This document shows positions 1 to 33,167 of a DNA stretch of 64,000 nt, in pieces. Numbering within the stretch: position 1 is the first letter of the stretch; every line of letters begins with the position of its first letter. A program made the position numbers and the translations under genes. The stretch covers positions 3,316,862 to 3,380,861 of the forward strand of contig JAXIVH010000014.1 in NCBI GenBank assembly GCA_036785325.1, written 5' to 3'. Source of the stretch: Urophycis tenuis (Eukaryota; Chordata; Actinopteri; Gadiformes; Phycidae). Under the pieces are notes generated by a model. That model searched no databases and was not told the origin of the DNA. It worked only from the letters and a program-made list of their open reading frames with translations.

Positions 1-17
1 TTGCTGTTCACGCTCCG

Positions 18-50
<33 letters not shown>

Positions 51-115
51 GCTCCGCTCGTCAGCGCGGATATTTACTTTGCTAACCGCGTTACTGCCGG
101 TGCGACTGCTCCCAG
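1..115 (+). other. Intron end upstream of the first visible exon, with CA repeat
   Basis: This is non-coding sequence ending in a CTGCTCCCAG acceptor. It contains a perfect (CA)n run at about 19-48. The open frame that starts at base 1 runs through this intron and is not a real start. Confidence 0.8.
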
Positions 116-23511
<23,396 letters not shown>

Positions 23512-23528
23512 TCTCCTAAACACACACA

Positions 23529-23578
<50 letters not shown>

Positions 23579-23836
23579 GTGTTCTATTGAAGGATTAGTC
23601 CATGTGAGTATGCAGTTTTATTCAGTCAAACGACATGTACAGGTTACATAGCCTTGGCTTTATCAGATATACAGTATGTTTGCCAAAGTGAGGAAGTTTA
23701 GGAGGATGAGTACAAAATCTGATGTTTTGATTTGCAAACCTGTGTGTTTGATTGTTACTTTTAAGTGTCTCGCTTGTTATATAAGAGCATCTAATGTTCA
23801 ATGGAGTCCAACATGTAATGCCCTATACTTGCCTAA

Positions 23837-23842
23837 AATAAA
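23837..23842 (+). terminator. Candidate proximal poly(A) signal AATAAA, long isoform
   Basis: AATAAA inside GCCTAAAATAAATTAAG, about 330 bases after the long-form stop. The downstream sequence is only weakly GU-rich. Confidence 0.35.
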
Positions 23843-24264
23843 TTAAGAAACACGTTTGCTAATTTCGATTCTGAAACTTGTCCAAGGATGCGTCAACATT
23901 CATTCATTCAATTCATCATCTTTTTTCATTTGTCTCACTCAGAAATGTGTTTCTGTGTGCTTTCTGTCCCCTTACATCTTCATGTTAGTATGCCCTACCA
24001 TAAATTGTTAATTGTGACTTTTTATAAGTCAATGTTTATCCGATTTATTTCCTTTTTTGTTACCAAAGGTGGAATTGCATGTGTGTGTTGTATATTTAGT
24101 GAGGATTACTAAATCGGAATATAGTTGTAGTTTTGCACCAATACAGTTGTATTTGCTTGCAAGGCTATGGATATAGAATTGCTTTTCTCACATTTTTACT
24201 GCACATGTGTGAATTCCACAACCTTATTTTCTTATTTATTTCTGAAACAGAAGAGGCATTTTTC

Positions 24265-24270
24265 AATAAA
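24265..24270 (+). terminator. Candidate distal poly(A) signal AATAAA, long isoform
   Basis: TTTTTCAATAAAACTACTG is followed by TGTCGTTTATTTGACTG and TTTATTTTTGTG, a good U/GU-rich element. I see no further exon of the collagen gene downstream. Confidence 0.5.
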
Positions 24271-24310
24271 ACTACTGAAAATGTAGAACAGTCCTCCTGT
24301 CGTTTATTTG

Positions 24311-25080
24311 ACTGTTTTCACTTTATTTTTGTGTACCAACAATTTGGCAAACGGCGTACTATAGCACTGCAATTTAATTACTAATTAGGCTCTAAGACTA
24401 TAAGTGCTAGGATTAAAGGGTAATTGAGTAGGAGAGCAGAAATACCGCATATAGCACGATCATTTCTCATTTAAACACTAAGTAAAATTTTAACCGAAGC
24501 ACTTTTATCTTGGTTGACTGACTATTCTTGCCAAGTCGCAGCTTTTATATGTGCTTTTGTGAAGATTTACTGGCCTATTAAAAAATAATTCCCGCAAACA
24601 ATGATGTGTGTGATATAAATGTATCACTGCGGAGAGACCAGACCAGAGGAAACTTCTGAATCCTCGGAAAAAGTAGCACAATAACGCAACACAACAATCC
24701 ACTTTTCATGCTGCACTTAAAAGCAGCTGTTGTACGGTCACCTTATCAGACTATGAAAGATTACACACTGGTTTCCATGATGAAAGTCTCATCTAGTTTT
24801 GATCTATATCTGGCAATGGAAAACAGAGAGATCCAAGACATCCACACAAAACAAAAAAACTACAAAACAAGTGAGAAGTTGGCCAGACTTGGAAACGTAT
24901 GAGGTAATTGGGCTACTCAGGTCATTTCCATTTAATTACGAAAATATTGTCTCGGTGGGGCCTTTTTAAAACAAAATGTTAGCGATTACAACAGGCGGTA
25001 GGTGGGGGCGGGGGGGGGGGGGGGGTTGAATCAGGGTTAGATCAAGATCACCAATCCACCCCCACTACCTCCTCCACCAC
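24311..25080. other. Intergenic, no gene seen
   Basis: AT-rich sequence downstream of the collagen gene. A 64-codon open frame at 24708-24902 has no recognised similarity. A run of about 16 G lies near 25009-25025. Confidence 0.6.
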
Positions 25081-25084
25081 CAAA

Positions 25085-25118
25085 AGGTTCACTATGGGGT
25101 TTCCCCCATAGTGAACCT
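25085..25118. repeat. Perfect 15-bp hairpin with 4-base loop
   Basis: Arms 25085-25099 (AGGTTCACTATGGGG) and 25104-25118 (its exact reverse complement) enclose TTTC. Arm match is 15 of 15. Confidence 0.9.
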
Positions 25119-25142
25119 CTCCTCTGGAAACCCCTTCATCCC

Positions 25143-25362
25143 TTAGTGGATGGAGAATCCCCATGTAACTCGCCCCTCGGGGGCAGATCTAGATCTGTAG
25201 TGTGTGTATGTGCGTGAGTCTGTGTGGGATGAGCCCTTTCGCATGGAGCCCTTTCCTGTGGTACATCCAGGCTGCAGGAACCTTTTCCAGTTAGATAATC
25301 CCAGGTTGACTGTCTCCATGGGAACCTTGTAAATGTTGTTCATAAAGGTGTCCGGGACATGT
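25143..25362 (-). other. Orphan coding-like segment, possible terminal exon
   Basis: On the minus strand a GAGTGCTTTTACAG acceptor-like sequence is followed by an open frame of about 72 codons (HVPDTFMNNIYKVPMETVN ... VTWGFSIH) ending in TAA at 25145-25143. Residue use looks protein-like and avoids simple repeats. I do not recognise it and find no partner exons. Confidence 0.25.
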
Positions 25363-25466
25363 CTGTAAAAGCACTCTGAACACAGGGATGTGTTTACATG
25401 AGCTCAGTTTGAACAGGAGACATGCACTTTATAGTATGCGTCTCGTCTTTGACCCTACGTTGGATC

Positions 25467-25530
25467 ATGGGAAAGAAGCGTCCCAAGGAGGTGCAGTACA
25501 TGTTTGGACCCAGGTACACACCACATTATG
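25467..25530 (+). other. Orphan coding-like segment with start and donor
   Basis: ATG then MGKKRPKEVQYMFGPRYTPH, ending at a GTGAGTGTT donor at 25531. It could be a first coding exon. No homologue recognised and no in-phase next exon found. Confidence 0.2.
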
Positions 25531-25839
25531 GTGAGTGTTACACTGCCTCTTCTGCCTCGAGTGTTACTTTGCCCCTTCTCTTTTGAGGAATTTTGATAAC
25601 GGAACAGTCCAATAGCAACTTATACAGGTACAGACGGTCAACGTGAACAGCAAGTGAACAGCTGGTTGACATTTGTTTTCAAAAAGTTTCAAGTTCATCT
25701 TTACACAATTAATTCTGCCAAAGACATTAAAAGAAAACCCACTTCTGAAGGTCAGTTTTCAGGTTGCTGACCAACCAAGTTAATTTCATACAAACCGATA
25801 AGGGAAAAACATATACTGGCCCCATAATACATGAATTAT

Positions 25840-25922
25840 GATTAGATTAGATTAGATTCAACTTTATTGTCATTGTGCAGAGTACAAGTACAGGGACAAC
25901 GATGATGATGTAGATACACGGA
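25840..25922. repeat. GATTA repeat and LINE-tail-like ACTTTATTGTCATTG word
   Basis: ATTAGATTAGATTAGATTC runs into CAACTTTATTGTCATTGTGC and GAGTACAAGTACAGGGACAA. I have the impression that this string is common in fish interspersed repeats. The family is not certain. Confidence 0.45.
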
Positions 25923-25977
25923 AGGGCAAGTCATCATCTGGGATCTTTAGTGTAAAATTGTTTATAGAAAACCTTTA

Positions 25978-26206
25978 TAAAATATGTATTTGTTCCCTTT
26001 ATTTGTTCCAATTCCAAAATGACAGGGGCAGATGACACAGGATCTGAGAAGAAGAATAATACATCGTCAACATAACGTGACACCCTGTGCTCCTGTTCAC
26101 ACCTACGGATCCCTGAGAAAAACAGTGAAGCTTTAAGAAAGCTTGAGAGGGGTTCCATGGCGAGGGAGAGGAGAAGTCGGCTTCAAGGGAAACCTTGTTG
26201 CGTCAC
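25978..26206 (-). pseudogene. L1-type LINE reverse transcriptase relic
   Basis: Reading the minus strand, VTQQGFP, an in-frame TGA, then SRLLLSLAMEPLSSFLK match the L1 motif G-x-x-Q-G-x-P-L-S-P-L-L-F-x-L-A-x-E-P-L. Further on, EHRVSRYVDDVLFFFSDP matches the catalytic Y-x-D-D block and the following L-x-F-L-S-D-P of L1-clade enzymes. The stop and lack of flanking domains show a dead fragment. It has no role in the collagen gene. Confidence 0.8.
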
Positions 26207-26229
26207 TTTAGATAGAAAGTGTCCCTATT

Positions 26230-27720
26230 TCTGACATAATGTTATTGTGCTGCGTTTGGTGACTCCTCTGTCTGGTTTATGGTCTTCCCATCAGGGACTG
26301 GGGTCTTACCACTGCTCCCCCACCCCCCACCCACTCACCCACCCCCAGTATGCATCTGTGATCACTTTGTGGTTGGGGTTTTAAGTGGGCTCCGCTGCTC
26401 AGACTATTGCTCTGGTGGCTTTTCACACAGTCCCCTGTTTAGATTCCAGCCATCCCACTCTCCTTGTCACACAGTTCACATGCTCTCAATTGCACTGCGT
26501 ATGACGTCTTTCACAACACAAATGAAAAGGGACAAATCTTTTGGATTATTATTATATCAAGTTAGCCAATGCAATGACGTTACTTGAGTACCTGTACACA
26601 AGTTTCATGTATACAAATCGCTAAACTTCTGAACTTGGCTGAAACTAAACTGGTATTATTGGTTACACAGTAAACCATCCAAACAATATTTGGGTATTTG
26701 TGAGATTTTACATGTTCCAATCTTTCATTTTGCAATGCTGTTTAAAGCATTCGAGTATAAAGAATGAATGATACAATGTCCAATCATATAGAGGTTCAGA
26801 GGAAAACAGTGTAGGCCCATTGCATTAAACCCCAAAGGTTCCTAGATTATCGTTTCACTATAAAACTGTTGAGCTGGGTAAAATACATTGAGAGACGTTA
26901 TCCCTTCTATCTTTGCACGTTGGTCATCAATCGGACTGATATATGGGGAAATTCTTGAACAAAGCCTACAGAGGACTTCATAACAAGATGTCAAAAGGAC
27001 GGGAAATCACTTATGGGGGCATAGGCCAGCACACCAGAGAAATGAACCGTGCATTGAAAATCAATCACAGGGGACTGGTAAGTAAAAATATGAATGCAGA
27101 ATTGAAGCAGGGTTGTAAGGACAATATCCTCTGTGATTTTCAGTGGTCATGATTTACATCAATGAAAATAAATCATGCTGTCAAACATGATTGATTTTCC
27201 GGGACAGCTTTTTGGTGACATGAAGTGCAGCACAAAGTATGTTATCCAACGTAAACGCTCGGTAAACTTGACAAAAAACACACGTATCAGACTACACAAA
27301 TATCGCTCTTTCGTGATCAGAATGGAGCATGACCAGAGGGGAGAAAAGTGTGTGGGGGGGGGGGGGGAGCACAGGCCCGATGCATCAGTTACTTGTAGTG
27401 ACAGCCGGATCTGGCATCGGCCAACAATACACAATACAAATTATGTTAACCCGAGATTAACCCTTTGGTACAGCTAATGTTTTTTTTTGTGACTTGCCGT
27501 ATCTTACCAGAAATGTCAAAGGTGAGGTTCAATCTTGGAATACCGTCTGAGGTCTGCGGGGGTGGGGGGACTGAATGTCTAGTTCAAGAAGAAATTCGGC
27601 ACCAAGAACATTTTCCAGCACTTGAACTCCCCCCTCCCAACCTCCTCCTGGACTACACCAGGCCTCCCCCTAATGAGTAAAACACCCTGCACACAAACAC
27701 GTACATGTCATTTCAGGACA
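26230..27720. other. Intergenic, a few unassigned open segments
   Basis: An ATG-led open segment at 26943-27077 (MGKFLNKAYRGLHNKMSKG ... INHRGL) meets a GTAAGT donor. Another at 27465-27680 follows TCTTACCAG and ends ALELPPPNLLLDYTRPPPNE stop. Their phases do not join. Neither is recognised. A G13 tract lies near 27355. Confidence 0.35.
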
Positions 27721-27964
27721 GACACTCACACACATACACACATACACACACATAATCTAAAATGAATACACCGCATACATTGCATTGAAATCGAGGGAAC
27801 CATCACAGTTTGATTTTTTTTTCTGGATTCTAAATATTCCCAGATCAGTTGGAGAGCAGAAGGAAAACAACAAAAACGTTTAAAAAAAAAAGTGAAAAAA
27901 TAAAATGCGTTTAGCTTGAAAGGCATTTGACTCAAGTCGTGCCAGCAGTCAGAGGAGAAAAGGA

Positions 27965-28087
27965 ATGAAGCAGTCTGTTTGAACTTGAGAAGGAGGTGGA
28001 GGTGGTGGAGGAGGAGGAGGAGGAGGAGGAGATGCAAGAGGAGGAGCTGGTGGTGGTGGTGGTGGTGGTGGTGGTGGTGGAGGAGGA
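27965..28087. repeat. (GGA)n and (GGT)n trinucleotide repeats
   Basis: About 50 bases rich in GGA/GGT, then GGAGCT, then (GGT)n of about 33 bases. The minus-strand poly-His/poly-Ser frames arise from it. Confidence 0.9.
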
Positions 28088-28393
28088 ACTCCTCAAAGGG
28101 CAACATTCAGCATGCAGACAGTAGGTTTCCATGGTGAAGGATGCCAAATGTAACAACACCACAACCTCCCCCCTCCACTCCCTCCCCTCCTTCCCCATCC
28201 CCGTTGCATGTGTCTGACCAGAAGCAGACGGAGCAGAGACAGAGCTGTACTCTGTAGCCTCCGTGTGCACACGCCCCCGGGATTCATCAAAGGCCCCCAC
28301 CGGCCTGTTAATCACCTGTGGATCCCTGATCCCCCGCACCTGAATGTGTCACAGTGATGGGAAACAAGACATTCCACCAGTCAGCTGTGGTCG

Positions 28394-28397
<4 letters not shown>

Positions 28398-28446
<49 letters not shown>

Positions 28447-28460
28447 TTCTCTCTCTCTTT
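28398..28460. repeat. (CT)n microsatellite
   Basis: CT run with single A/T interruptions. Confidence 0.95.
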
Positions 28461-28861
28461 ATTTTGGCAAAGGGTAGCATCTCATGTCATAAACAACTCC
28501 AACAGAGTCCACCGCTGCTGCCAGCGAAGAGGCATCTCACACACAGATTAGATGCCAGTGAGCATAATAATGTTCCATGTTTGAGTTCTAGCATCACACT
28601 GTGAACATCCATTTGAATTGGCGATAGCGGACTGTTCGGGGGGGGGGGGGGTACATGTACAACCCTTTGCCAATCAGGGCCTTCTGCATGGTTGTACATC
28701 CTCATATGGGCTTCCTGTCGGCAGGGGGGGGACAATTAAATTGTGTACTTGTTGTTTTCCTGTACAAGCTCATTTGCCCGTTCTGTTGTACCCCACGGCG
28801 TTGGAAACTCACATGGGAGAAAGAGCAGCGTTTTATTGTTTCACTTCAATTAAACCCCCGT

Positions 28862-28862
<1 letters not shown>

Positions 28863-28894
<32 letters not shown>

Positions 28895-28920
28895 GGAGGG
28901 AGGGGGGGGGGGGGGGGGGG
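28863..28920. repeat. Poly-C tract facing a poly-G tract
   Basis: About 30 C followed by GGGGAGGGAGGGG and about 18 G. The two halves are complementary, so each strand can fold back on itself. Confidence 0.95.
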
Positions 28921-29300
28921 AGAAGAGAATCCCACGCCGGTGCGCAGCTGCGATGCGGCCTGGCGGCGTGGCGAGACAGCGTGAGTTGCTGTTGTTGTTG
29001 TTGTTGTTGTTGTTGTTCTGCTCGCACCGCGCAGACTTCCAACGCCAACAGATCCGGGCCGCCTGCTTGTTTGCGAGGCCGGTACGATCTCAATGGAGGT
29101 GCGATCTCTTTCTCTCTCTCTCTCTCCCCCCGATGGCTGGGGTATTTACTGTGTTGCCGCCGCCAGCTGTTTCCCAGCTGCTGCTGCTGCTGTTACTGAT
29201 GCTGCTGATGCTGCTTCCTTCCTCCAGCGGCGCACTTGTCCCCACCAGACGGCGGGACGCACTCCAGCCCCGCGGTGCGAACGAGGCTCTTCGAGGACAA
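28921..29300 (+). other. GC-rich segment with a signal-peptide-like open frame (ATG at 29133)
   Basis: CpG-containing sequence with a TTG/GTT triplet run at 28987-29016. From ATG 29133 the frame reads MAGVFTVLPPPAVSQ, then LLLLLLLMLLMLLPSSSG, then ALVPTRRRDALQPRG. This has the n-, h- and c-regions of a secretory signal peptide. A GTGCGA donor candidate lies near 29275. The hydrophobic core comes partly from a CTG triplet run, so chance is possible. I recognise no gene. Confidence 0.25.
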
Positions 29301-29322
29301 TGGAGAAGAATCATAAAGTTGT

Positions 29323-29367
29323 TGTTTTTATTTTTTTATTTTTTTATTTTTTTATTTTTTTATTTTT
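29323..29367. repeat. 8-base period repeat (ATTTTTTT)n
   Basis: Five copies of A followed by seven T. Confidence 0.9.
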
Positions 29368-30676
29368 CCGCTCACTCCGTTTGAGTGATGGCGTGAATAG
29401 GTTTTATCGACGGGTGATTAAAGGCATCAAGATGAGCCCCGTACTGTCGCAGCTTATTCTCGAAGATCGTTAAATCGTTCGCTTGTTTATTGTGTTCTCT
29501 CTTTTTTTTTTTTTTCTTTTACGAGCCGTGTTGATATTTCAAGGCATCTGTGAGATATTGGGGTTCTATAAAAAGTGTTGTCAGGAACACTCATGGGTGC
29601 TTCTGGAGACGTCGGGGGCCATAGTGCCGTGATAAGGAGTGCCGGGACCGGCCAGCTTGTTCCTTTTTATTGATCTACAAAGTTGTTTGGAAAAGTTTTA
29701 GTTTTTTTTTTTTTTTCCCAGTGTACACACCCACCACCACTGCGCAGTCCAAATTAAGCCGTTTTCCTGCACAATGGTGTCTGTTTAAAGTTTCTGCAAA
29801 ACTCGCAAAATTCCGCCCCGTATGACCCAACCAAGTTACCATCCACGCAAACAAATGACAAGAATACATTACAGGGTAGGTGGTAAGACTGAGTGGGGCA
29901 AACTTGAAATTCAGCATTATCCAGTTGGCGTTTTATGAATGTCTTATTGTATTGTCAGCAGCTACGTCATCTTGGTTAAGTAAAAAAAAAAAAGGACACC
30001 AGAGGTTTCCATGGAGTAAGTTTGCAGTAGTAGTTCGTCAAGGCGGTCATGCGGTCAGGCGAGCTACGTCTGTCTGCGGGATAGGTATTTATACCGTAAA
30101 CAGTTGTCCACTGTTTTAGATAAGATCGAGAAACATAATCATGAAGACGACCCACGTTGCCATTGGTCTGCTCTCTCGGGGGTTTGTCTCGGCCATACTC
30201 ATGCTGGATCTCTAAACAACGATAAACACAGACAAACAGATTACCGTGAGTTTGCCGTGTGCGTGTGTGTGTGTGTGTGTGTCTGCAGTCTGAATGAAAC
30301 AAAAACATCTGAACGGATGGGGGGGGGGGCAAAGCGGCCCGTTCTGAGGGTTGAATAGTCTGAAACCTACTAAAATAAATCTTAAGGTCAGAGGTTCAAT
30401 TACTGTGTGCATTAGCTGTCCACGCGCCATCTCCGGTTACCCTTGTGAATGTGTGTCACCACTGGGAGCTTGCATTACAGTGAACCCATTGCTGAGGGGA
30501 CGGCTTGCAACCCAGATCGGATGCTAGGGGGGGTAGGGGGGTAGGGGGGTCGGGGGGGGGGGGGGGGAGGGATGTGTTGGAAGGGTGAGTAGGCTGCACC
30601 CCGAGAGAGTGACTCAAATCAGATACAATGACCCTCACCCCGGGGAGCACTTTTAGAAGGAAACGATCCCAGCGTG

Positions 30677-30678
<2 letters not shown>
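29368..30678. other. Intergenic, no gene seen
   Basis: Mixed composition with a T tract (29701-29716), a short (GT)n (30260-30282), G tracts near 30319 and 30551. Confidence 0.6.
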
Positions 30679-30726
<48 letters not shown>

Positions 30727-30737
30727 GACACACACAC
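30679..30737. repeat. (CA)n microsatellite
   Basis: About 45 pure bases plus CAGA variants, directly upstream of the first copy of a 38-bp duplicated word. Confidence 0.95.
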
Positions 30738-30740
30738 CAG

Positions 30741-30778
30741 GGTGGGGGTCCCTCCGAGGAATGACCGTCTCCCCACAT
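30741..30778. repeat. 38-bp direct repeat, copy 1
   Basis: Starts GGTGGGGGTCCCTCCGAG and ends CCGTCTCCCCACAT. Same as 31291-31328 except one A/G change. Confidence 0.9.
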
Positions 30779-31239
30779 CTCACACACAGCTCGTTGCAGC
30801 GAGCAGCGGTGGGAGTTGGAAACGGGGGGGAGAGAGAGAGACCCTCCATGACTCAGCTCCCAGCGGAGGGCTCTCTGAGGGCCCCGTCTGAGAATGTGAG
30901 AAGGGGGGGAAGCCCTGCCGTGCCGGAACAGAAGGGGGCGTGTGGGGGGGCCGGGGGGAGGGAGGAGGGGGGGGGGGGAGGAGGGGGGAGGGGGGGAGCG
31001 GGGGGGGGGAGTGAAGAAGCATGTGTCAGGCTTCTGCTCACTTCCTTGGAAGTGCTGCAGTGGTAATTCATTCCACAGACAGCAAGTCAGTTGTTCAGAC
31101 CGCTCGGAGCGATAAACATATCTGACTTCAAAGCACGCACACAGTCACAATGTTCAGCTGCAAAAGTCTTAATTAGACAATAGCCCAACGTCACAATGGT
31201 ATGATCGAATTATTCGTGTAATGCGGCTAAAACAGCTCA

Positions 31240-31260
31240 GAGTGGGAATCATTCCCACTC
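31240..31260. repeat. Palindrome with 10-bp arms
   Basis: GAGTGGGAAT C ATTCCCACTC, perfect arms with a single central base. A variant without the full symmetry occurs at 31344-31362. Confidence 0.85.
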
Positions 31261-31290
31261 ACACACACACACACACACTCACACACACAT

Positions 31291-31328
31291 GGTGGGGGTC
31301 CCTCCGAGAAATGACCGTCTCCCCACAT
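31291..31328. repeat. 38-bp direct repeat, copy 2
   Basis: 37 of 38 bases match copy 1, 550 bases away. It too is preceded by a CA repeat. Confidence 0.9.
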
Positions 31329-31362
31329 GATCCCCTCTCTCCCCAGAGTGGGAGTCATTCCC

Positions 31363-32895
31363 ATCCATGACCATTGTATTTCCTCCCTTTTTCCCCCCAC
31401 AAACATCAGTTAATTCATTTATTGACCAAAATGCACGACGCATCGTCCCGCAATCCATAAATCGCAAATTACAGTAGAAAAAAAAACTTCAACACGGCTG
31501 GTCTCAAAAGTCAACACTAAATCTCCTTTGCGCTAACTGGCTACACAGCTGGCCGGTGGCTGAAACACAAAGCGGAGACATTTCCCTGATTCACCTCCCC
31601 TTGTCCTCACTGAGGCATTACTGGCCGATCGCGGCTTTACAGTTAGGCCGGTGGCGGCGGTGGTTCCTTGGAACTGTAGCCCACCCCCCCCCCCCCCCCC
31701 CTCCAGCCACCCGGCCACCCCCCACCGCTGCACCCCCCCCCCCCCAAAAAAAAACCTCTGGCTGCACCCACACACACTCTGCTGCCAGACTCTCCCCTTC
31801 CCCCCAGCGGCAGAAAACACCGCGGCCATAATGATACAGGCGCGTTTGTCCAAGTCCGTTGCCACCACCAAACCGTTTCGCCGTTTCCAGGGAGACCGTG
31901 ACGGGCAGACGCCGTTATTATGTGATGCTACATTGTTCCCTTGTGAGGGTGGGGGAACCTTCCAGTACCCTCTGTCACCCCCGTAACCCCCCCCCCCCCC
32001 CCCTCCCCACCTCCCCCCTACACCACCCCCACTCTCCGCTCATACAGTGTTTCCATGTTTGGTCCGTCCGACAGCTTGGGAAGGAGGAGGTGGTGGTGGT
32101 TGGTGGTGGTGGTGGTGGTGGTGGATGCGTGCTTCCTTGTTAACAACATGACTTTGGATCCTCTGTCGTCTGTGTGAGGGCACAAAGGGACTTCTTTAAT
32201 CCCTGGCGGTGACAGCAGGCATCCCCGCCGCTGCCAGCTGAGTCACAGGTCCAGAGGAGGTCAAAGTTCAGGTCCATAACAAACCTTGAAAAAAAAATCA
32301 TTCACTTAGTCATCAAGGGGGGGGGGGGGGACTTACTTCACATCTTTACGCGGCTGTGTCGAGTCGTCAAGAAATGATGACATCGGTTCTTCTCAAACAT
32401 AGAACATAGAGACTTGAGGACCGGAACCTCCGCTAAGGGAACGATATGTCATGCTGTTGTGAGTAATGTTCCCTCCTCGGAGCCTGCTCATAAATTATAC
32501 GAGTCGTTGGTGTGTGTGTGTGTGTGTGTGTGTGTTTGGCCACAGAGTACTACGGGGGCTTAGTGGTCTTCATCTGCGTGTGGGAGGCTCATTCCACGTA
32601 GATGGGGGGAGTTCATAATCCCATGTCTAACTGTGATGGGGTCTACAGATGACGCTTGTGTCTGCCGCTGCCTCCGCCGAGGTCCCCACGCACACGCACG
32701 CGTGCATGCACGCGCGCACACGCACACGCGCACACGCACACCACTAAGAGACAGACAGGGAGCGAGGGGGCTAGGAGCTGACCAAGCTTCCAGAGAAAGA
32801 AATTCAATAAAATCGAGTAATCTTGACTGAGTTGTGGTCTGTACTCCGTTTCTGCCTCCTACCACCAGAAAGTGAACCCTACATCCTGACTCAAG
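31363..32895. other. Intergenic, poly-C/poly-G tracts and GGT repeat
   Basis: C tracts near 31683-31700, 31734-31745 and 31987-32002, a GGT run at 32086-32124, a G tract at 32319-32330, (GT)n at 32511-32536, and a CGCA-rich run at 32689-32743. No gene seen. Confidence 0.65.
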
Positions 32896-32902
32896 TCTGT
32901 GA

Positions 32903-32940
<38 letters not shown>

Positions 32941-32991
32941 GTGCGTGTGTGCATGTGTGTGTGTGTGTGTGTGTGTGCGTGCAGTGCGTGC

Positions 32992-33071
<80 letters not shown>

Positions 33072-33116
33072 TGTGGTGTGTGTGTGTGCATGTGTGTGTG
33101 TGTGTGCGTGTGTGTG

Positions 33117-33165
<49 letters not shown>
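32896..33165. repeat. 270-bp compound (GT)n array
   Basis: GT with regular GC, AT and GG interruptions. Every frame on both strands is open (Val-Cys or Thr-His), which is not coding evidence. Confidence 0.95.

Positions 33166-33167
<2 letters not shown>

Larger units (their letters stand above)
23512..24310 (+). other. col14a1: 3' UTR of the long col14a1 transcript
   Basis: AT-rich non-coding sequence after the long-form stop, with a (CA)n tract at about 23520-23577. AATAAA occurs at 23837 and 24265. The end is inferred. Confidence 0.5.
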
